A program made the translations under genes and the position numbers. The notes below the pieces were generated by a model. The model did not search any database and was not told the DNA's origin. It saw nothing but the letters and a program-made list of their open reading frames with translations. From Apostichopus japonicus (lineage: Eukaryota > Echinodermata > Holothuroidea > Aspidochirotida > Stichopodidae): a stretch of DNA of 64,000 nucleotides. Of this stretch, positions 1-14,279 are shown in pieces. Within the stretch, counting starts at the first letter, position 1. The number at the start of each line of letters is the position of its first letter. The stretch is taken from positions 20,315,984 to 20,379,983 of the forward strand of contig NC_092564.1 of assembly GCF_037975245.1 (NCBI RefSeq), given 5' to 3'.

Positions 1-3000
1 GTACGTAAGTTCATCAAAAAGAGATTGGTGACTCTCGCACATGTTCTTTTGTTACTTCCTTGAATCTGCAATATTGTGACCACTGCAGGTTTGCTTTGGC
101 TGGCAATTGATTGTCTGATGTTCAGTTATGAACAGTAGTCTGAAATCTGATATGTCTTTAATGGATTAAATGAGCAGACAATGAGCAGACTTAAGACACT
201 AGAAGGAAATGGGAAAACTAGCGTCATTGGAACAACGTGCTAACTTATAGTGACCGTTGGGACTTACTGCATAGTCGTACAACCCTCACCCCGAACTGTT
301 GTGTCACTGGGTCTAAGGCGCTGGAGGTGTCGTTAGGACGATTACCCCTCGATCGTGAAAAGGTGGTACTGTTGTAGTATATCATCTGAGGCTCCAAATG
401 TGCATCTTTCAAGGCCTCAACATTGCCAGTTTGATGAATGAGGCCGTTGCAATTTTATGCCATGGTACTCTGGTGACCGTGAGCAAATCTGCATTATTGG
501 CAACAGTATGTGTGACACACTGACACTGTAGATGAGGACTTGAGAGAACTTCTTTGACTATTGATGTAATTATTTTAATTGCACAATAGAGAGCTTCATT
601 TCGAAGTGTCTACTTCACTCACTACCTTTCTGGTGGTACCAGACAGAATGGCTAAAAAAGAAAAGATACTGTAGCGTACTAGGAGACCAACTACTTAAAA
701 TCTCGAAAAAAAAACTATCACACCATGAAGGATGAATTGAATGAAAGCCTCAGAGGGTTGCCAATCAAAAAAATTAATTCAAGAGCAGCAAATTTATTAT
801 GTCCAACTAGATTAAATGATGTTACACACTAATAGAAGGTATGAATGAGTGCTTTTGCTATAAATGATAAAGCCATTGGCTTATCTTCAAATATTAATTT
901 TGGTTTTAGCTAGACACCAGACTTAAGACTATAACCATGAAAATGAGCCTGGCAAATGCAGATCTTCACTATTGGGGCTAGGGACAGTGGTTTCCTAGTA
1001 GACGTCCTTATAAACTGATGTGTTACTTCATAAGTGTCTTGTCACGTAACACAGAGTACCCAGTAGCGATACTCATGTTAATTTGCTAGAGTGGTGATAA
1101 TGGGATTTAGCAAGGAAGTCTAGACAGATTTAATATCTACCGTAGGGAGGCAAAGGGGGGGGGGAGGAGAGTGGCGTATTTGAATATAACTGGAATGGAT
1201 TAATTTGTTTCAGATGTGTTACAGAGACACGTACAGTATGTTAAAGCCACATCACACAAGCACAGGCAGATATACTGTAGCTTATATGTCATAATAGATC
1301 TGTCAAGACTTGGAGTATTTTGATCGACTGTAGGGTTGAGCATCTGAACTGAACGGTGTTGTTGATACTGTTGTGTAGAGTACATACTAATGCTACAGTA
1401 GGTTGCTGTAAAACTATTTGACTGCATGGTGATATGATACTTTTGCAGTGAGCAGCAGTTACTACTGTATACAGCTTTGAAAATGAAACTGATTTAAAGA
1501 GAGCTCCCATAAACAAGTTTGCAACTGAGGACATAATGTCTGGATATGGTAACAGAGTTGTGGGGATGGAGGTAGGGTGAGGGGGCTGGGAGTGGGAAGG
1601 GGCTGAAGTGGTAAGATTGTGGAGAGGAGGAGAGAAAAGGTAGTTCAGCACTATCCATGAGATCCTTTGCCCTTTTTAGAATGAAGGGATTTTAAAATTA
1701 TACAGATTCAAGATTCAAGAGCTTTCATTCATAGGCCCCAAGATTCTTCCTTTTTCCTTTACATATTTCTTTGGGTTCTTTTAAGTTGATTGTATTTATT
1801 CATTCTCAGCCGAGAAAGAAATTCTTCTGGCTTTAGGTCTTGGCACAGAGCTGCCGTATACTTTGAAGACCATGTACCACATGGTTCCTCGGAAACCTGT
1901 GGTGTGGTTTGGTTGAGTAATTCCTCGTGCAATGAACTTTACATCAGTCTGCAATGGATGCGTACGGTGCCAATCAGGAAAGTCGCAGCCGTCAACCGGT
2001 TTATTGTTACATGCTAGTTTTCTGAACTTTTTGCTTTTCATAAACTAGAAGGTGGAAGGTGAGTGCCCTGGCTGTATATAATAAAGGTAGAGTGGGCACG
2101 GGACACCTCAATTGTGGCTCTTCTTTTCTCTGCCCATGTGATCCCTCTAGTTGACCTTAAACTAATAGCGGGGGGGGGGGGGGGAAGGAAAAAGATGGAG
2201 AGATAAGCCACATAGTTTAACAATATATGAGCTATTTTTAAGTTGCACACTTAGATTAGAATTTGCATTAAGGATGTATACTGATTTACTTTACAGTGGA
2301 AAACTTAAATTGGGGGCCCATCGGAGGTCCCTGAACAAATATCTCAAGTATTTCATTCAAAAACTTTGAAAGGCGACCTGCACAGACTGGGTCAAAAGCA
2401 CAAACGATGGTAATAGGGCCTCATAAACACGCCATTTAATAACTGAATGACAAAAGTCTTTCATATTGAAGTTATACTTTGAACAATAACAATTTCTTTC
2501 CTAAACCTGTAAAAGATTCAGGACGACAGCGTGTCTACGCATTTGTGAGGTGCGTATAAAGTTTGAATGACCAGTGTTATATGTTGGGGAACTCTGAGGG
2601 GTACTGGCAATAGAAGAAAAGAAAATAGTTGTTGGAAAACTAGATTAAAGGGCTATTTTCACACAAAGAATTGTTAATGGTTTTACCATATTTAAGTCCG
2701 TGGAATTGAACTAGTGCTGGACTGGTACAATTGTCACCATAACAGCAGAATCTGAATATATATATTATAAAACAGCTCATTTGATAAGTTTGAAAGTAGT
2801 CACTCAATCTTTAGGGACAAAAAAGGGAAAAAACCCAAGTCAAATAAAAGATTCAGGGTACTTTTGATGCTCCAGTCCTGTGATCGGATAAGTGTACATT
2901 ACCAACGACCTTACTGAGTATGAACAATGTGTACATGTATAAGTTTGCCATTACTGTATCAGTGTACCTGCTGTATTGCAGTGGGGACAAATAGTGCATC

Positions 3001-3520
3001 ATATTGTGAAAGTAGGAAAGTACTTCTGAATTATATGGGTTGTACTGTGACTTGGTACTGTACCTCTTTCCACCAAGCCATTTCATTTCACTTCAAAGAT
3101 AGTTGGATACCCCTGAGTCTGTCTAAGAGAGATGTGTGGTTACAAAGACGATCTGCAGGCTATTCTTTTAATATTAAACAAGCTATTAATTGTCTAATCC
3201 AATACGGAATGCTTCATGTGTCCCACCAATTTATTGCAGTATATATAATCGTTCAGTTTGGAAGTCGTTTCAATCTGTGCATGATTTTCATCACTTGTAC
3301 AGTAGTATGATTTTGGTGAACTTTAAATTTAATGATAGAGCTTTTCTTAATGTTTTCCGAAGACCTTTGTAGGTTCTATCTTTACTATAAATGGCTTTCA
3401 ACACTACAGACTGGGCAAACTCTGGGCAAACAATTGTTTGACATTTAAAGGTCAAAGAACTTCGCAGAAAACAGGAAAAAAAGGGAAGGAAAGGAAAGAA
3501 AGAGCAAAACGAATAATGTT
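1..3520. other. intergenic or 5' intronic DNA, no gene seen
   Basis: AT-rich sequence with only short spurious open frames. It contains a G10 run at 1155-1164 and a G15 run at 2170-2184. A stretch around 1814-2017 is somewhat richer in GC and follows a pyrimidine-rich tract ending in CAG, so a non-coding exon there is conceivable, but no protein family is recognisable on either strand. Confidence 0.5.
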
Positions 3521-3529
3521 ATATAATAC

Positions 3530-4195
3530 CTTGTACAGTATGTTGTACAATACCTTGTATGTTGTATAATAGATTGTATGTTGTATAATACGTATGATAC
3601 CTTGTATCTTGTATAATACATTGTATGTTGTATAATACATTGTATGTTGTATAGTAGATTGTATGTTGTATAATACGCTGTATGATACCTTGTATCTTGT
3701 ATAATACATTGTATGTTGTATAATACATTGTATGTTGTATAGTAGATTGTATGTTGTATAATACGCTGTATGATACCTTGTATCTTGTATAGTACATTGT
3801 ATGTTGTATAATACATTGTATGTTGTATAATAGATTGTATGTTGTATAATACGCTGTATGATACCTTGTATCTTGTATAATACATTGTATGTTGTATAAT
3901 ACATTGTATGTTGTATAATAGATTGTATGTTGTATAATACGCTGTATGATACCTTGTATCTTGTATAATACATTGTATGTTGTGTAATACCTTGAATGTT
4001 GTATAGTAGATTGTATGTTGTATAATACGCTGTATGATACCTTGTATCTTGTATAATACATTGTATGTTGTATAATACGCTGTATGATACCTTGTATGTT
4101 GTATAATACATTGCATGTTGTATAATACGTTGTATGATACCTTATATCTTGTATAATACATTGTATGTTGTGTAATACCTTGAATGTTGTATAAT
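3530..4195. repeat. minisatellite with 88-bp higher-order unit
   Basis: The array is built from 18-19 bp monomers of the type ATTGTATGTTGTATAATAC and a shorter GCTGTATGATAC block. The GCTGTATGATAC block recurs at 3677, 3765, 3853, 3941 and 4029, exactly 88 bp apart each time, then at 4079 after a 50-bp shortened unit. Outer copies are more diverged: the first lacks four bases of the block and the last ones carry GAATG and GCATG variants. The minus strand is open for up to 238 codons in all three frames because the unit contains no stop in any frame; these Tyr/Ile/Gln-rich readings are products of the repeat, not a gene. Confidence 0.92.
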
Positions 4196-4199
4196 GACA

Positions 4200-5185
4200 G
4201 ATTTGTACACTGAGAGTTGCCTACCAGACTACAGTATCAATCCCACTTGTTATGTTGATAATGTCATATTCACAGTTCTGTTAATTTTTAAATTGAGAAA
4301 TCAAATATTTATTTTCACTAATGAACTGAATTTAGGCACACTTAATCATGCGACATACAAACCAGTGGAGTTATAGGCCAACATAAGTACTATGATCTCC
4401 CTGATGACCTATTTTATTTCCACAAGCCTACTAAGATTTCATTTCATAATTTTTATTGAAAATCATCAAAAAACGCATCAAAGCCTGAAGGATGCTTTTC
4501 CTGCGTGATTTGACTTGCTGAGCTAACAGCGTCAGGAAGAATGTAAATATTGGAAAATTTGATGCTAATTAAATCGCAACGATGATGAAGGTATTGGAAT
4601 GAGGTAGTTTTCATCAATCGTACATTTTTTTGCTTTGATCCATTGCACGATACATGCCAAATACTGTGTTCTTGAGAGCACAGTATGCTGCAATGTTGTA
4701 CGTTATGTTGCACAAGCTGTTACAGTTCTTTCAATCAAAATGTACTTTTAGCTTGGTGGAATTTCTAAGAATGTGATATTTAAGGATGATGGCTTTTGAC
4801 GGTTCTGACCAATAAGCATTTATTACAAAAGCTGCCAGAATCTGTAGGCAAACAGTAAGACTTTGGGTAGGATGTGTCATTAATCATGTGACAATGATCA
4901 GCTTCTGAACATTTGATACATTTGAGGTTCAATGCTTGGTGGCATTTTCATATCCGAGTAAGTTTTTAATTACTTGGATATTGGTTTTGTTTACACAGTA
5001 ACATCCGTTCACTTTGTTGGAAATTAACATCAGTATGGGAATCAGACATTCAGGACTTGGATCGCTTGTAATTTATATTATCTGCAGTTTCTGGTACTAA
5101 CATGTACTCAAATTTACCTGTAGTCTAAAACTATTGTTTATTAATAGACACCAATCAATTGCCCCCAAATTTTCTTGTACTTGTA
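4200..5185. other. non-coding spacer
   Basis: AT-rich DNA between two minisatellites. I see no exon-like open frame, RNA gene or repeat end here. Confidence 0.5.
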
Positions 5186-5199
5186 CTCATACATAAGGA

Positions 5200-5560
5200 T
5201 ATTGTACTGTACTTGTTGTTGTACTCGTGCTCATGCTGTTGTACCCGCACTCGTGCTGTTGTACTCGTGCTGTTGTACTTGTGCTGTTGTACTCGTGCTG
5301 TTGTACTTGTACTTGTGCTGTTGTACTTGTACTTGTGCTGTTGTACTGGTACTCATGCTGTTGTACCTGTACTTGTGCTGTTGTACTCGTGCTGTTGTAC
5401 TCCTACTCGTGCTGTTGTACCTGTACTCGTGCTGTTGTACTTGTGCTGTTGTACCTGTACTCATGCTGTTGTACTCCTACTTGTGCTGTTGTACTTCTAC
5501 TTGAGCTGTTGTACTCGTGCTGTTGTGCTCATGCCGTTGCTCTCATACCACCAGTTTGCT
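5200..5560. repeat. minisatellite, 14- and 20-bp units (GCTGTTGTACTYGT)
   Basis: The core GCTGTTGTACTYGT (14 bp) is repeated head to tail, with interspersed 20-bp units carrying one extra GTACTT or GTACTC hexamer. Both unit lengths leave the same remainder modulo 3, so the frame cycles and all + frames stay open, giving Cys/Leu/Val-rich artefact readings of over 100 codons. I treat these as non-coding. Confidence 0.9.
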
Positions 5561-5569
5561 ACATAGGGG

Positions 5570-8500
5570 TGTGTCTTTTTTAATAGCTGTTGTGGTCTTC
5601 TACCATTGATGAGGTTGTTCATAGATTTTGTTTTTGGAGTTTGCATTAATTTGGAACGGTAAATGATGCAATGGGTTCTGACATGTTTTCAATGTGGGTA
5701 AGGAGGGTCAGTCTGTTAACTTCAAGTTTCCCTTTCTTTAAACCCTGTTAATTTGACATCCTGACCATGAACCATGCCTTTAATGAGGTAACATGATATA
5801 TTAATGACCCATGATGCAGTTTCACAGTTTGCTTTAACAGTTTGGGACATTTGACAAGCAGACCAACCTTTACAGTTAAGTAGGACATTTCTATTGGTAT
5901 AGTGTGCTTAATAAGTCACTGATTCTGTATGTAACTACATCGATTTGATGAAATCAGCTCAATCATCAAATCAGCACAATGCAGGAAATATGTGACTTCC
6001 CATTGCAGTTTTACCATAGCATGAGGGTTGCAGCAATCATTTGAAAGATCACAGTCCTTCATATGTTGTGTAGACTGCTGCATTAGTGTATGCCAGGCCA
6101 GTACTTACTCGTTTCACATCAATGGATAGTTCATATGTTGCTTGATTTCGCACCTCGCAAAGAAAATGGGAAGTTGAATCGTACTGGCACTGTGTGAGTT
6201 AAATGGACACCAGAGTCAATTCCATCGAACAAATCATTGCATGCAAGAATTCTTTTTACAAGTCTGCACAATGTGTTTAGAATCATGGTCATCTGCTGAT
6301 GATTGACTAATTGTTCATCCAACCATTCAGTCATACATGTATGTACTGTATCATTATACATTCATGCATTCAACCATGTATTCACTGGTTTTGTTGATTT
6401 CTTAGTTCCTTTGTTCCTTGGCTTTAGATATGTCAAATATAGTTTTTTCTTTTTTTTTTCTCTTTTTTCTCTTTTTTTCTAACTACACCTATAGGCTATT
6501 TGCAGCAGGTCAGCAATATGCTAACAAATTTTACTCCTTTCAATATAAAATGAATGCAGGTAATAATTATAATTTTGTAGAATATTCTATATAGAGAAAT
6601 TATAGTGCTTGAAAAAGCCTGAAAGGCTCAACAAATTTCATTTCAAATGAAAATGTAGGCTTTATGATTGGTCTGCTTTGTCAAAAGTTATTGACACTTG
6701 CAGCTATAGGTAAGCTTGTAACTATTGTAGGTACAGTACACACCACACCACATCGAGGCCCTGCAGTGAACAGGCCCTGCAGTGAGGCCCTGCAGGTCAG
6801 CTATTGCATTCTGTCCATTGACTACTAGTCGTTAAATGCAGATTTGAAATTGGAAACGTTGATTGTTAAGGCAAGTGTGAATGCATCCCATATAGAAATC
6901 AGCAATTTCGTTTTTTAAGTAGTAAATTAATTGTCTATTACAATACATTTTGTTTCCTGAAAAGAGAACTAATATACCCGTAAGCACAAGTAAGGTCGAG
7001 CCTTAAGCTAAGTACTAGTTGGTTAATCTGTTAGGTACCACCTTGTATTCACTGTTTGAATTTTGTTCTGTCTCTGCAGGTCTCTCTGACGTCACAGCTG
7101 TAAGTTGCTCGCTGCTACAAAGAACGTAACGACAAATGGTTCCTGGATTAAAATCAAGTTAGTATCAGCTACTACAATGTAACATGTTTTTACCAAGTGG
7201 TAAAACCAAGTAAGATGTTAAAGACATTGTTAGGGAAGATCTTCACTAGATACTACCTTGAAAAATACCATATTATTAGGGGAATGCATCTTTTCCCCTG
7301 AATAATAGAATGTTTTCTAAATCTAGAAAGGAACATAAATACTGTGTGCGTTAAGTAGTGCATTTAAGATGTTGTGGTACTCTGCAAACTATTTGACTGC
7401 TTGGGAGAGGGGATGGGGTGGGGACAATAATATACCTTGGGTTGACTTTTTACTGTAATTGAAGTTAGTGAAATATTGTATGAGGCACAAAGTTATGTCG
7501 GCAAGGAGTTACAAAGCTGCTGGATTTTCTGGTTCAAAGTGATGTTACGATGTCAGCGTTTTGTTTAATGTGTGTGATCACATCGTTCCCAATAGGGGTC
7601 GTATCCGTATTTAATTTCCATTAGGTTTCTATATATTCATTAATGCATACTTTCCTTTCTCACTTGTTGAAACTGTCTGAACTCAACTTTAGCATTCTCT
7701 CACGATATTTCCAATGCAATCTTGTTACTATTCAGCAGTGTTCAGCCTTTTCCACCCCCCCACCCCCCTCCTGCGATAGTGACTTGTCACTTCTATATGC
7801 CATCCAAAGTGAAGAGAAAATGTACCCTCAAATACCTAAACTTGGGAAATGTTTGTCATTTTTCTTGGGAAAAGCTAAGCCTTATGACTAATGACAAACA
7901 GAATTTTGTGATTCAAAGGTTTGTGTCTTTGGGATTTGCTCATGCTCCAATCTTGTTTGCAAAGAAAGATCAAGGATGTCTTCCAAACAGTATAATTAAT
8001 ATATGTGCTAGGTGTTGTACAGTAGGGAGTATGTTTACTGTACACATCTTTATCATTTGGTCATGGACAGGTGACAGCTTGGTTTGTTCTTTCTTAATAA
8101 CTGATCTGTTTACCATAGCACGTTGTATGTACTTTTCAAGCTAGGTCAGATTGTTATCTTGTTGTACAGTGACACATACAAGCTAACATGGTCAGTATTG
8201 ACTGGATAGTTCCTTTCTCTTGAGCTGCATAGTCATGAATTATTTTGCGCATGGCTGTTTGCAGCATTATGCATTAAACATTGTTCCCCCCCCTCGTTTG
8301 TGGTGACTGGATTCATGTTGGATGGCCAGACTTACCCTTGTAGTAACCAGAGAGACAACGTTCTGTATAATTTACATTTCAAACATGCAGTCGTACCTTT
8401 GGCTACCCCTTCAGGACAAGCAACTAAGACATTTCGGATTGCCTCTCAAACAAAGTCCTAATCGTCGGTAGGGGATTAAATATTCAAATTTTCCTTCAAA

Positions 8501-11500
8501 TTTAGCATAATTGACATGGTGGTCTTAGTGGTCTCTTATATGTCATTTATGTGTGTTCTGTAAGTCCGTTTATATTGTTGAATTGTGCACTAGAGATATA
8601 TATATATATTTTTATGATCTTTATGGAACCCTCAATTGCATGTGATTACACCCATATTGTTAGACCAATAGATATATATCTGTGCACAATGAGATGTGCA
8701 ATGATCAGCTGCTTTGTGTAGAACACAAAACACATTCTGAATGCTTGACTTACTGTTTCATTGACATCATTGTTTGGTCGTACCTGACTTTCTATTAACC
8801 TATATACCCACACACATACTGTACATGTGTTACAGTATATAGGCACAGTATATACTAGTAACACACCCTGTAGAAAAGGTAAGTGATATAATTTTGAAAG
8901 TATGCATGCTTTATATGAGCACAGACCTGTCGGCCTATTATGTTCTCTGAATTAGTATTCTTTCCAGCTATAAAGAGACACTTGAAAATATGTGTTTAAA
9001 GTGGGACTACTGTATGAGGAGTAATGAAAAAGATTCATGGTAGGGAATTAGTACGGTAGGCTAGTCCTGACATATATACTGATTTTACGTAATTACGTGA
9101 ACTTTACCTTTTATGATTATGATTGATTAAGATTAATATATAACTGATTACAATCGATTGAGCCTTTTGTCATTCCAGTGATTCCACAAACAACATGTTT
9201 GTATAAATGGACATGTAAATTTGTCATTCTCCAGTTTTTTGTCACTATGTACACATTTTGAAGTCATACAGAAGGTCCCCATGAAGCTACCTAAACGTTT
9301 AAAACGTTTAAATGGTTGATGTATTGTTAAGGCTAGTGAATTATTCCAAAATCCCATAGCAAGTAGCTTATTGCTGCTCAGTTATTTTATAAAGTTTTTT
9401 TATAAACTTAAAGAATAAATTGTGACCATGCTAGCATAACTCGCAACAGTTTGGAATCCCCACATGCAGTAGAAAGCCGCTTTAAAATTTCTTCACATGA
9501 TCACAGTTCTAATAAGCTTTCAGGGCATATCGCAGCTCATTTTTTTTTAAGTTTTATACAAATAGCTTCCCAACCTACACTACTAGTACGACTTGCAGTT
9601 CATATGTGAAATAATTATTTTGCTCTCTCCATAAAACAGAATACAGGGTTCATTTCACTATGTTGATCATTAGTAAGGTGTGCTCTCTGAAAGTTTGATC
9701 AGGGACATGTTAAGGATAAGGAGCAGTTGACCGGAGTCTGTTTCTGATACAATGCTCAAAGTAAACCCTGTACAGTATATATGTAATGTACTCAATTGAA
9801 TTCATAGTCTGTTAAAGGCATTGAAGACTCCCACCAAACCGCATGCCACGCTCTGAAAAAGTTAACTTTTAACATAACAAGTTAACATTTGCTTGCAAAT
9901 GACATTTTCTTCTAGTCGCTACAAAATGCAGACAGTAATGAAACGTGATGTACCTTGTTATCTTTTATATAGACCTGAGATGTCCATCGCTGCTATGTAC
10001 TGTACACTGTGTTGTGGGTATTGACCGTAGTTGTATGTATTGACTGTACACTAGTGTCTAATTACGGACGGTAGCAAGTTGTGTGTGTATTTTCTGGGAT
10101 CGATGGTGGTGTTTAACACTTCTGTTACACCTCATTCGAAAACTAGGTCTCAGATTACCGGCATGAGAAGTTTCTTTGTGCGCGTCTCTTCACACCCTTT
10201 AATAGGTAGTCCTTATACCATTGTAATAGAAACTTCAAAGTGATATATAGCAGCCCTGGAGACTTTCCCCAAAAATGAGTTAATGACCCATTTTCATTAT
10301 CTGCCTCCACTTTAATTCACTGGGACTATTCATTTGTTGTATTCATGCACTTCCATAGTAAAGACAGTTAATATTTGAAGTCCACAAGCCTATTATCGTA
10401 CTTAGCTTTAATTTACTGTGAACTTGAAGTACTGTACTTACTGTTTGTGGACAGTACAACACTACTGTAGTAGTTTACATCCATTTTTTCTCTGTTTTCT
10501 GGTTTCAGTTCTTAATGTTTTCATAACCTCGGTGTTCTCTGCAATGATTAAAAGCCTTATCAACAAATAACATACAGAGTTAATGATCATCGCTCCACTA
10601 ATTCAATTTAAAACAGTCGAACATAATTATCTGTGAAGGATGATGGCTCATAGGATTGAGAAAGGAAGATAGTTGTGATTTATCTACAGTATAGATTAAT
10701 GTATGTTTCTTCAAGGTATGTATAATGTGGTCTCCTGGAAGTCAATAAATACTGTAGAATTATGAAGAAAAATGACCTTGTTTGGTATTCTTATGTGAAA
10801 ATAACAATCTTGAAAAAGTGAGAAAGAGAGGTAAAGACAGGGTTTACTTCTGCATTATAATTGAAAAAAACCCCCCAAAAAACGGATGAACTTTGTAATT
10901 TCATGTTTATTATGTATTCCATGAATACGGATTTCTGTACTAATTGCTAATTAGTGTAAGGTTTACCAGTTTACTGTGCTGTTCTGTACTGTAGCATCAA
11001 GTTTATATCTCAGTTAATGCAAAACTGCTGTTCTGGAAAGCTGGTACAGTAGCTACATGCAGAAACATTGTAGTAGAGAATTCTTTTTAACTGGTGAATT
11101 TTGACAGCAGTTTATCGGAGCAGAACCGACACAGGACAAGTTAACAGCCATAATTCAAGACAGACAGAGCTCAGGACGGTTAACTTTCACTTTAAATCGC
11201 TCCTTTGATTAATTCTCTGTCTGGAAATTTACAAACATCAATCTATGTGAAGTATTTTCTTCAATGAAAAATAAAAAAAATAAAAACGTCTGAAAATTCA
11301 GCTGAAGTGTGATAAATACTTCAGTGGCAGGTTGTTGAGTGAACTTCACACATCCTACGCAATAATTTATGTGGCATGCACATTGCAGTACTATATAAAC
11401 TAGTAAATGCACAATGTACAAGACCAAGCCACCCTGTTGTTCCTTAAATCAAGAAGGAATTTCCAAATGGCACATATTAATTCATAAAGTACGGTAGCAG

Positions 11501-14040
11501 CTACCGTTCAGATCAGTGTGGAAACATTTTAAGTACCGTCAATATGTTAGGATCCTTTTGTAAATATCAGCAGTGATTTTCAATATATTTTCTATATTAC
11601 AATAACAATTTTGCAGCAAAATTATAAAATTTGATTACCTCATATATTTCACCAATTGTTAATTATTTTTTTCAATTTCACTATTAAGTCATCACTTCAT
11701 ATTGATCACTTAGAAATGTCAGTTCAAATTTTTGCACCTGACTGATAATTATACATCTGCATCGGAAAGTCATCATTTCAATATTTTGTGGCAAGATGAT
11801 GAATTGCAGAGAAAGATCTAAGTAACATGTTGACAGCATCTTGTACGGTTCCATAAGTCCTGTACAGTTGATCAGATCATGGACTTTTCAAACATTCAAG
11901 TAAGTAATTATTGTTAGGATCGTCTTTAAAATTCTGTCTTTGAGAACGGGGCAATTAATGCAAATATACAGTACTTAGTAACTACAGTATAAGGAAGTTT
12001 ACAGTTTTAATGAGTTGCACAAGTTTTATTACATTATATATCGTGTGGAAATAGTTTGCTGTACTTTGCTGTTAGTTGGTACTGTAATTTGAAACAACTT
12101 TGGGTTTACTGTCATGTTTTTTTTGTTGACGTTTTGTCATTTGCTTTAAATTACGATAAAGGCAGAAGGAAGGCCTAGAATCTCTCAGACTAATAATATC
12201 CCACGTTTTGTATTTGACAAGTTATTCACAGGTACTGCTTCTCACTTAAATTGGCTTGCTCTCTCTGATCAATAAGTTTGATGGTCACGTTTGAGACTGT
12301 AATGTGTAACTCCATGAGATATCACCTTAGAATGAACCATTTCTCATAAATGCTATACATACAATCATATCTCTGCACCTATGTATTTTAAAGCTGAGCT
12401 ATACACCATAAGTCCCCTAAGGGTAGCCCTTGATTAGCCCTTGGATTGCTCTTGGATAGCCCTTGAAGCTGAATTTTAGGGGTGTCGACCTATCTGGGAC
12501 CTCTATATGTGAGTTGCTTCACCAATTGCACTTTTAGGATCTGAAGCCAGTTAATTGCAGCCTAGTTTTGTTGTAGTACTTAAAAAGTTAATTTACTTGG
12601 GAGAGACCTTGGGTATGATATCACTTAACACAGCAGAGAGCACTTAAAATTGCAAGTTTTACTGGTATATAAAGTTGCAATATATAGATATTTGATATCA
12701 ACCGTTACTTATTTTAAAGAGCGTTGTGTAGTTGAAAAAGCAAGTCTTCTTGAACTGGCCTGAGTACTCAATTATGGCTCGTAACGCGTCTTCTGTTGAA
12801 CAAATATCAATAGACTGGAGATAGGTAAAAATGCTGTACTTGGCATGGTAAACAAAATGATCTTAAGTTGAATTTGTTAAACAGTACTCTATGTACAGTA
12901 CAGTATATAGACTATGGTTTGCACAGTAATGTCATGCATGTAAACTCAGCATCAGGTACGTAAAGGCCCTGTAACATGTACTCGATATTAAGTGTTGTTT
13001 ATCATAGAAACAATCACCAAGTGTGTTTATAGTGTACACATTATTTTTAATATCAATATCAATATAATAAAGATAAAAGATGAAATTGGGGGGGGGGGGG
13101 ATTACTAGGTAAACAAGATGTCTAAAAAGTGTCTTTGAATTATAATGCATACAACAGACCTGTAGACTACATAACGTAACTTGTGCACTGTGCAGTGATG
13201 ATACTGTTAGTAAGTGGTTATGTTATACATTACTTTGACTTTCAAAACCCTAGACTTAAAACTCTGGAATAATGGCATTGAAATTAGCTGTTCCAATGCT
13301 TGAGTACAAACTATTGGCTTATGTTTAAATTAGCTACTGTACAGTGTGTTGTGTATAGATCTGTGCATGCAGTCAGTGTCTGTGACCTTTCTGTACAGGT
13401 CAATTGGTTACTATTTTTCATCACTGCATAATATGTCCAAACCTGAAGTCATACTAAATATATGAGTACTAAACTTTTGTCTATGACATAAAAGTTCTGT
13501 AATATTGCGGATGGACCTTTTGTGCATTAGTTGCTTGAATATCAATAGATAAAGATGAATGTCAGGTGGAGGAATATTAAATTGATGTGAAGATATAGCA
13601 GAGCATCTCCAGTATAATACAGTAGCAGTGGTTGTGTATTGATTACATATATGCTGTTAATTGTTAGGTTGATAGTGATTTCCTGCAGTGCTGAGATTGT
13701 TTTAAGAAGCCTGATAGTACTTTAACGCTTCAGTGGGATTGTAAATTTTGTACATGTACAGTATGTACATATTGTATTGTTGTACTTCTTTCACAAATAA
13801 TGGCATGGTTGCCTTATTAGCTACATGAATTGCACTGATATTAATGTCTTTTTGGACTGAATATGAAGATATGTTAAAGGACTTTACATGTTTTCATATT
13901 GATCTCAAGTTACATATGTTACATATTTAATCAGATTAGCCTTTAAGCTGCCTTTGGTGATATATTGGCTTCATAACCTTGTATCACTTAAAGACTGAAA
14001 TGATGTATTGATTTGGATGTGGGCATTTGACCTGTTTGCT
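5570..14040. other. long non-coding stretch, no gene seen
   Basis: About 8.5 kb of AT-rich DNA without a recognisable exon. Visible elements are a pyrimidine tract at 6445-6481, a thrice-repeated AGGCCCTGCAG motif at 6760-6802, a short tandem of TAGCCCTTGGA-like units at 12423-12468, and a G13 run at 13088-13100. The motif CTGTACAGTA and its parts recur frequently. A 20-bp segment at 7080-7099 is flanked by a CTGCAG acceptor and a GTAAGT donor; a non-coding micro-exon is possible but not supported further. Confidence 0.5.
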
Positions 14041-14279
14041 TAAAGCCATCTACTACCAAGTTAATGCAGTACCTTATGATTAAAGCCATCTACTACCAAG
14101 TTACTACAGTACCTTATGATTAAAGCCATCTACTACCAAGTTACTACATTACCTTATGATTAAAGCCATCTACTACCAAGTTACTACAGTACCTTATGAT
14201 TAAAGCCATCTGCTACCAAGCTACTACTGTACCGTACGCTTAAACCCATCTACTACCAAGTTTATACCGGACGCTTATA
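14041..14279. repeat. 40-bp tandem repeat, six copies
   Basis: Six head-to-tail copies of a 40-bp unit starting TAAAGCCATCTACTACCAAG begin at 14041, 14081, 14121, 14161, 14201 and 14241. The first four differ at a few positions; the fifth and sixth are more diverged and the last is slightly shortened. There is no spacer between units, so this is a simple tandem array, probably a recent slippage or unequal-crossover product. Confidence 0.93.

Noticed and set aside
1790-2041. Overlapping open frames on both strands
   Set aside because: Neither translation shows a known motif; the region is only mildly GC-richer than its surroundings.
3445-4161. Minus-strand open frame of 238 codons, rich in Tyr, Ile and Gln
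   Set aside because: It is the translation of the 88-bp minisatellite, which lacks stops in all frames; overlapping frames are equally long and there is no start or splice context.
5159-5583. Cys/Leu/Val-rich frames that look like small membrane proteins
   Set aside because: They derive from the 14/20-bp minisatellite; all three frames are open and equally low in complexity.
14041-14279. CRISPR-like direct repeats
   Set aside because: The units are contiguous with no spacers, and the host is a eukaryote.
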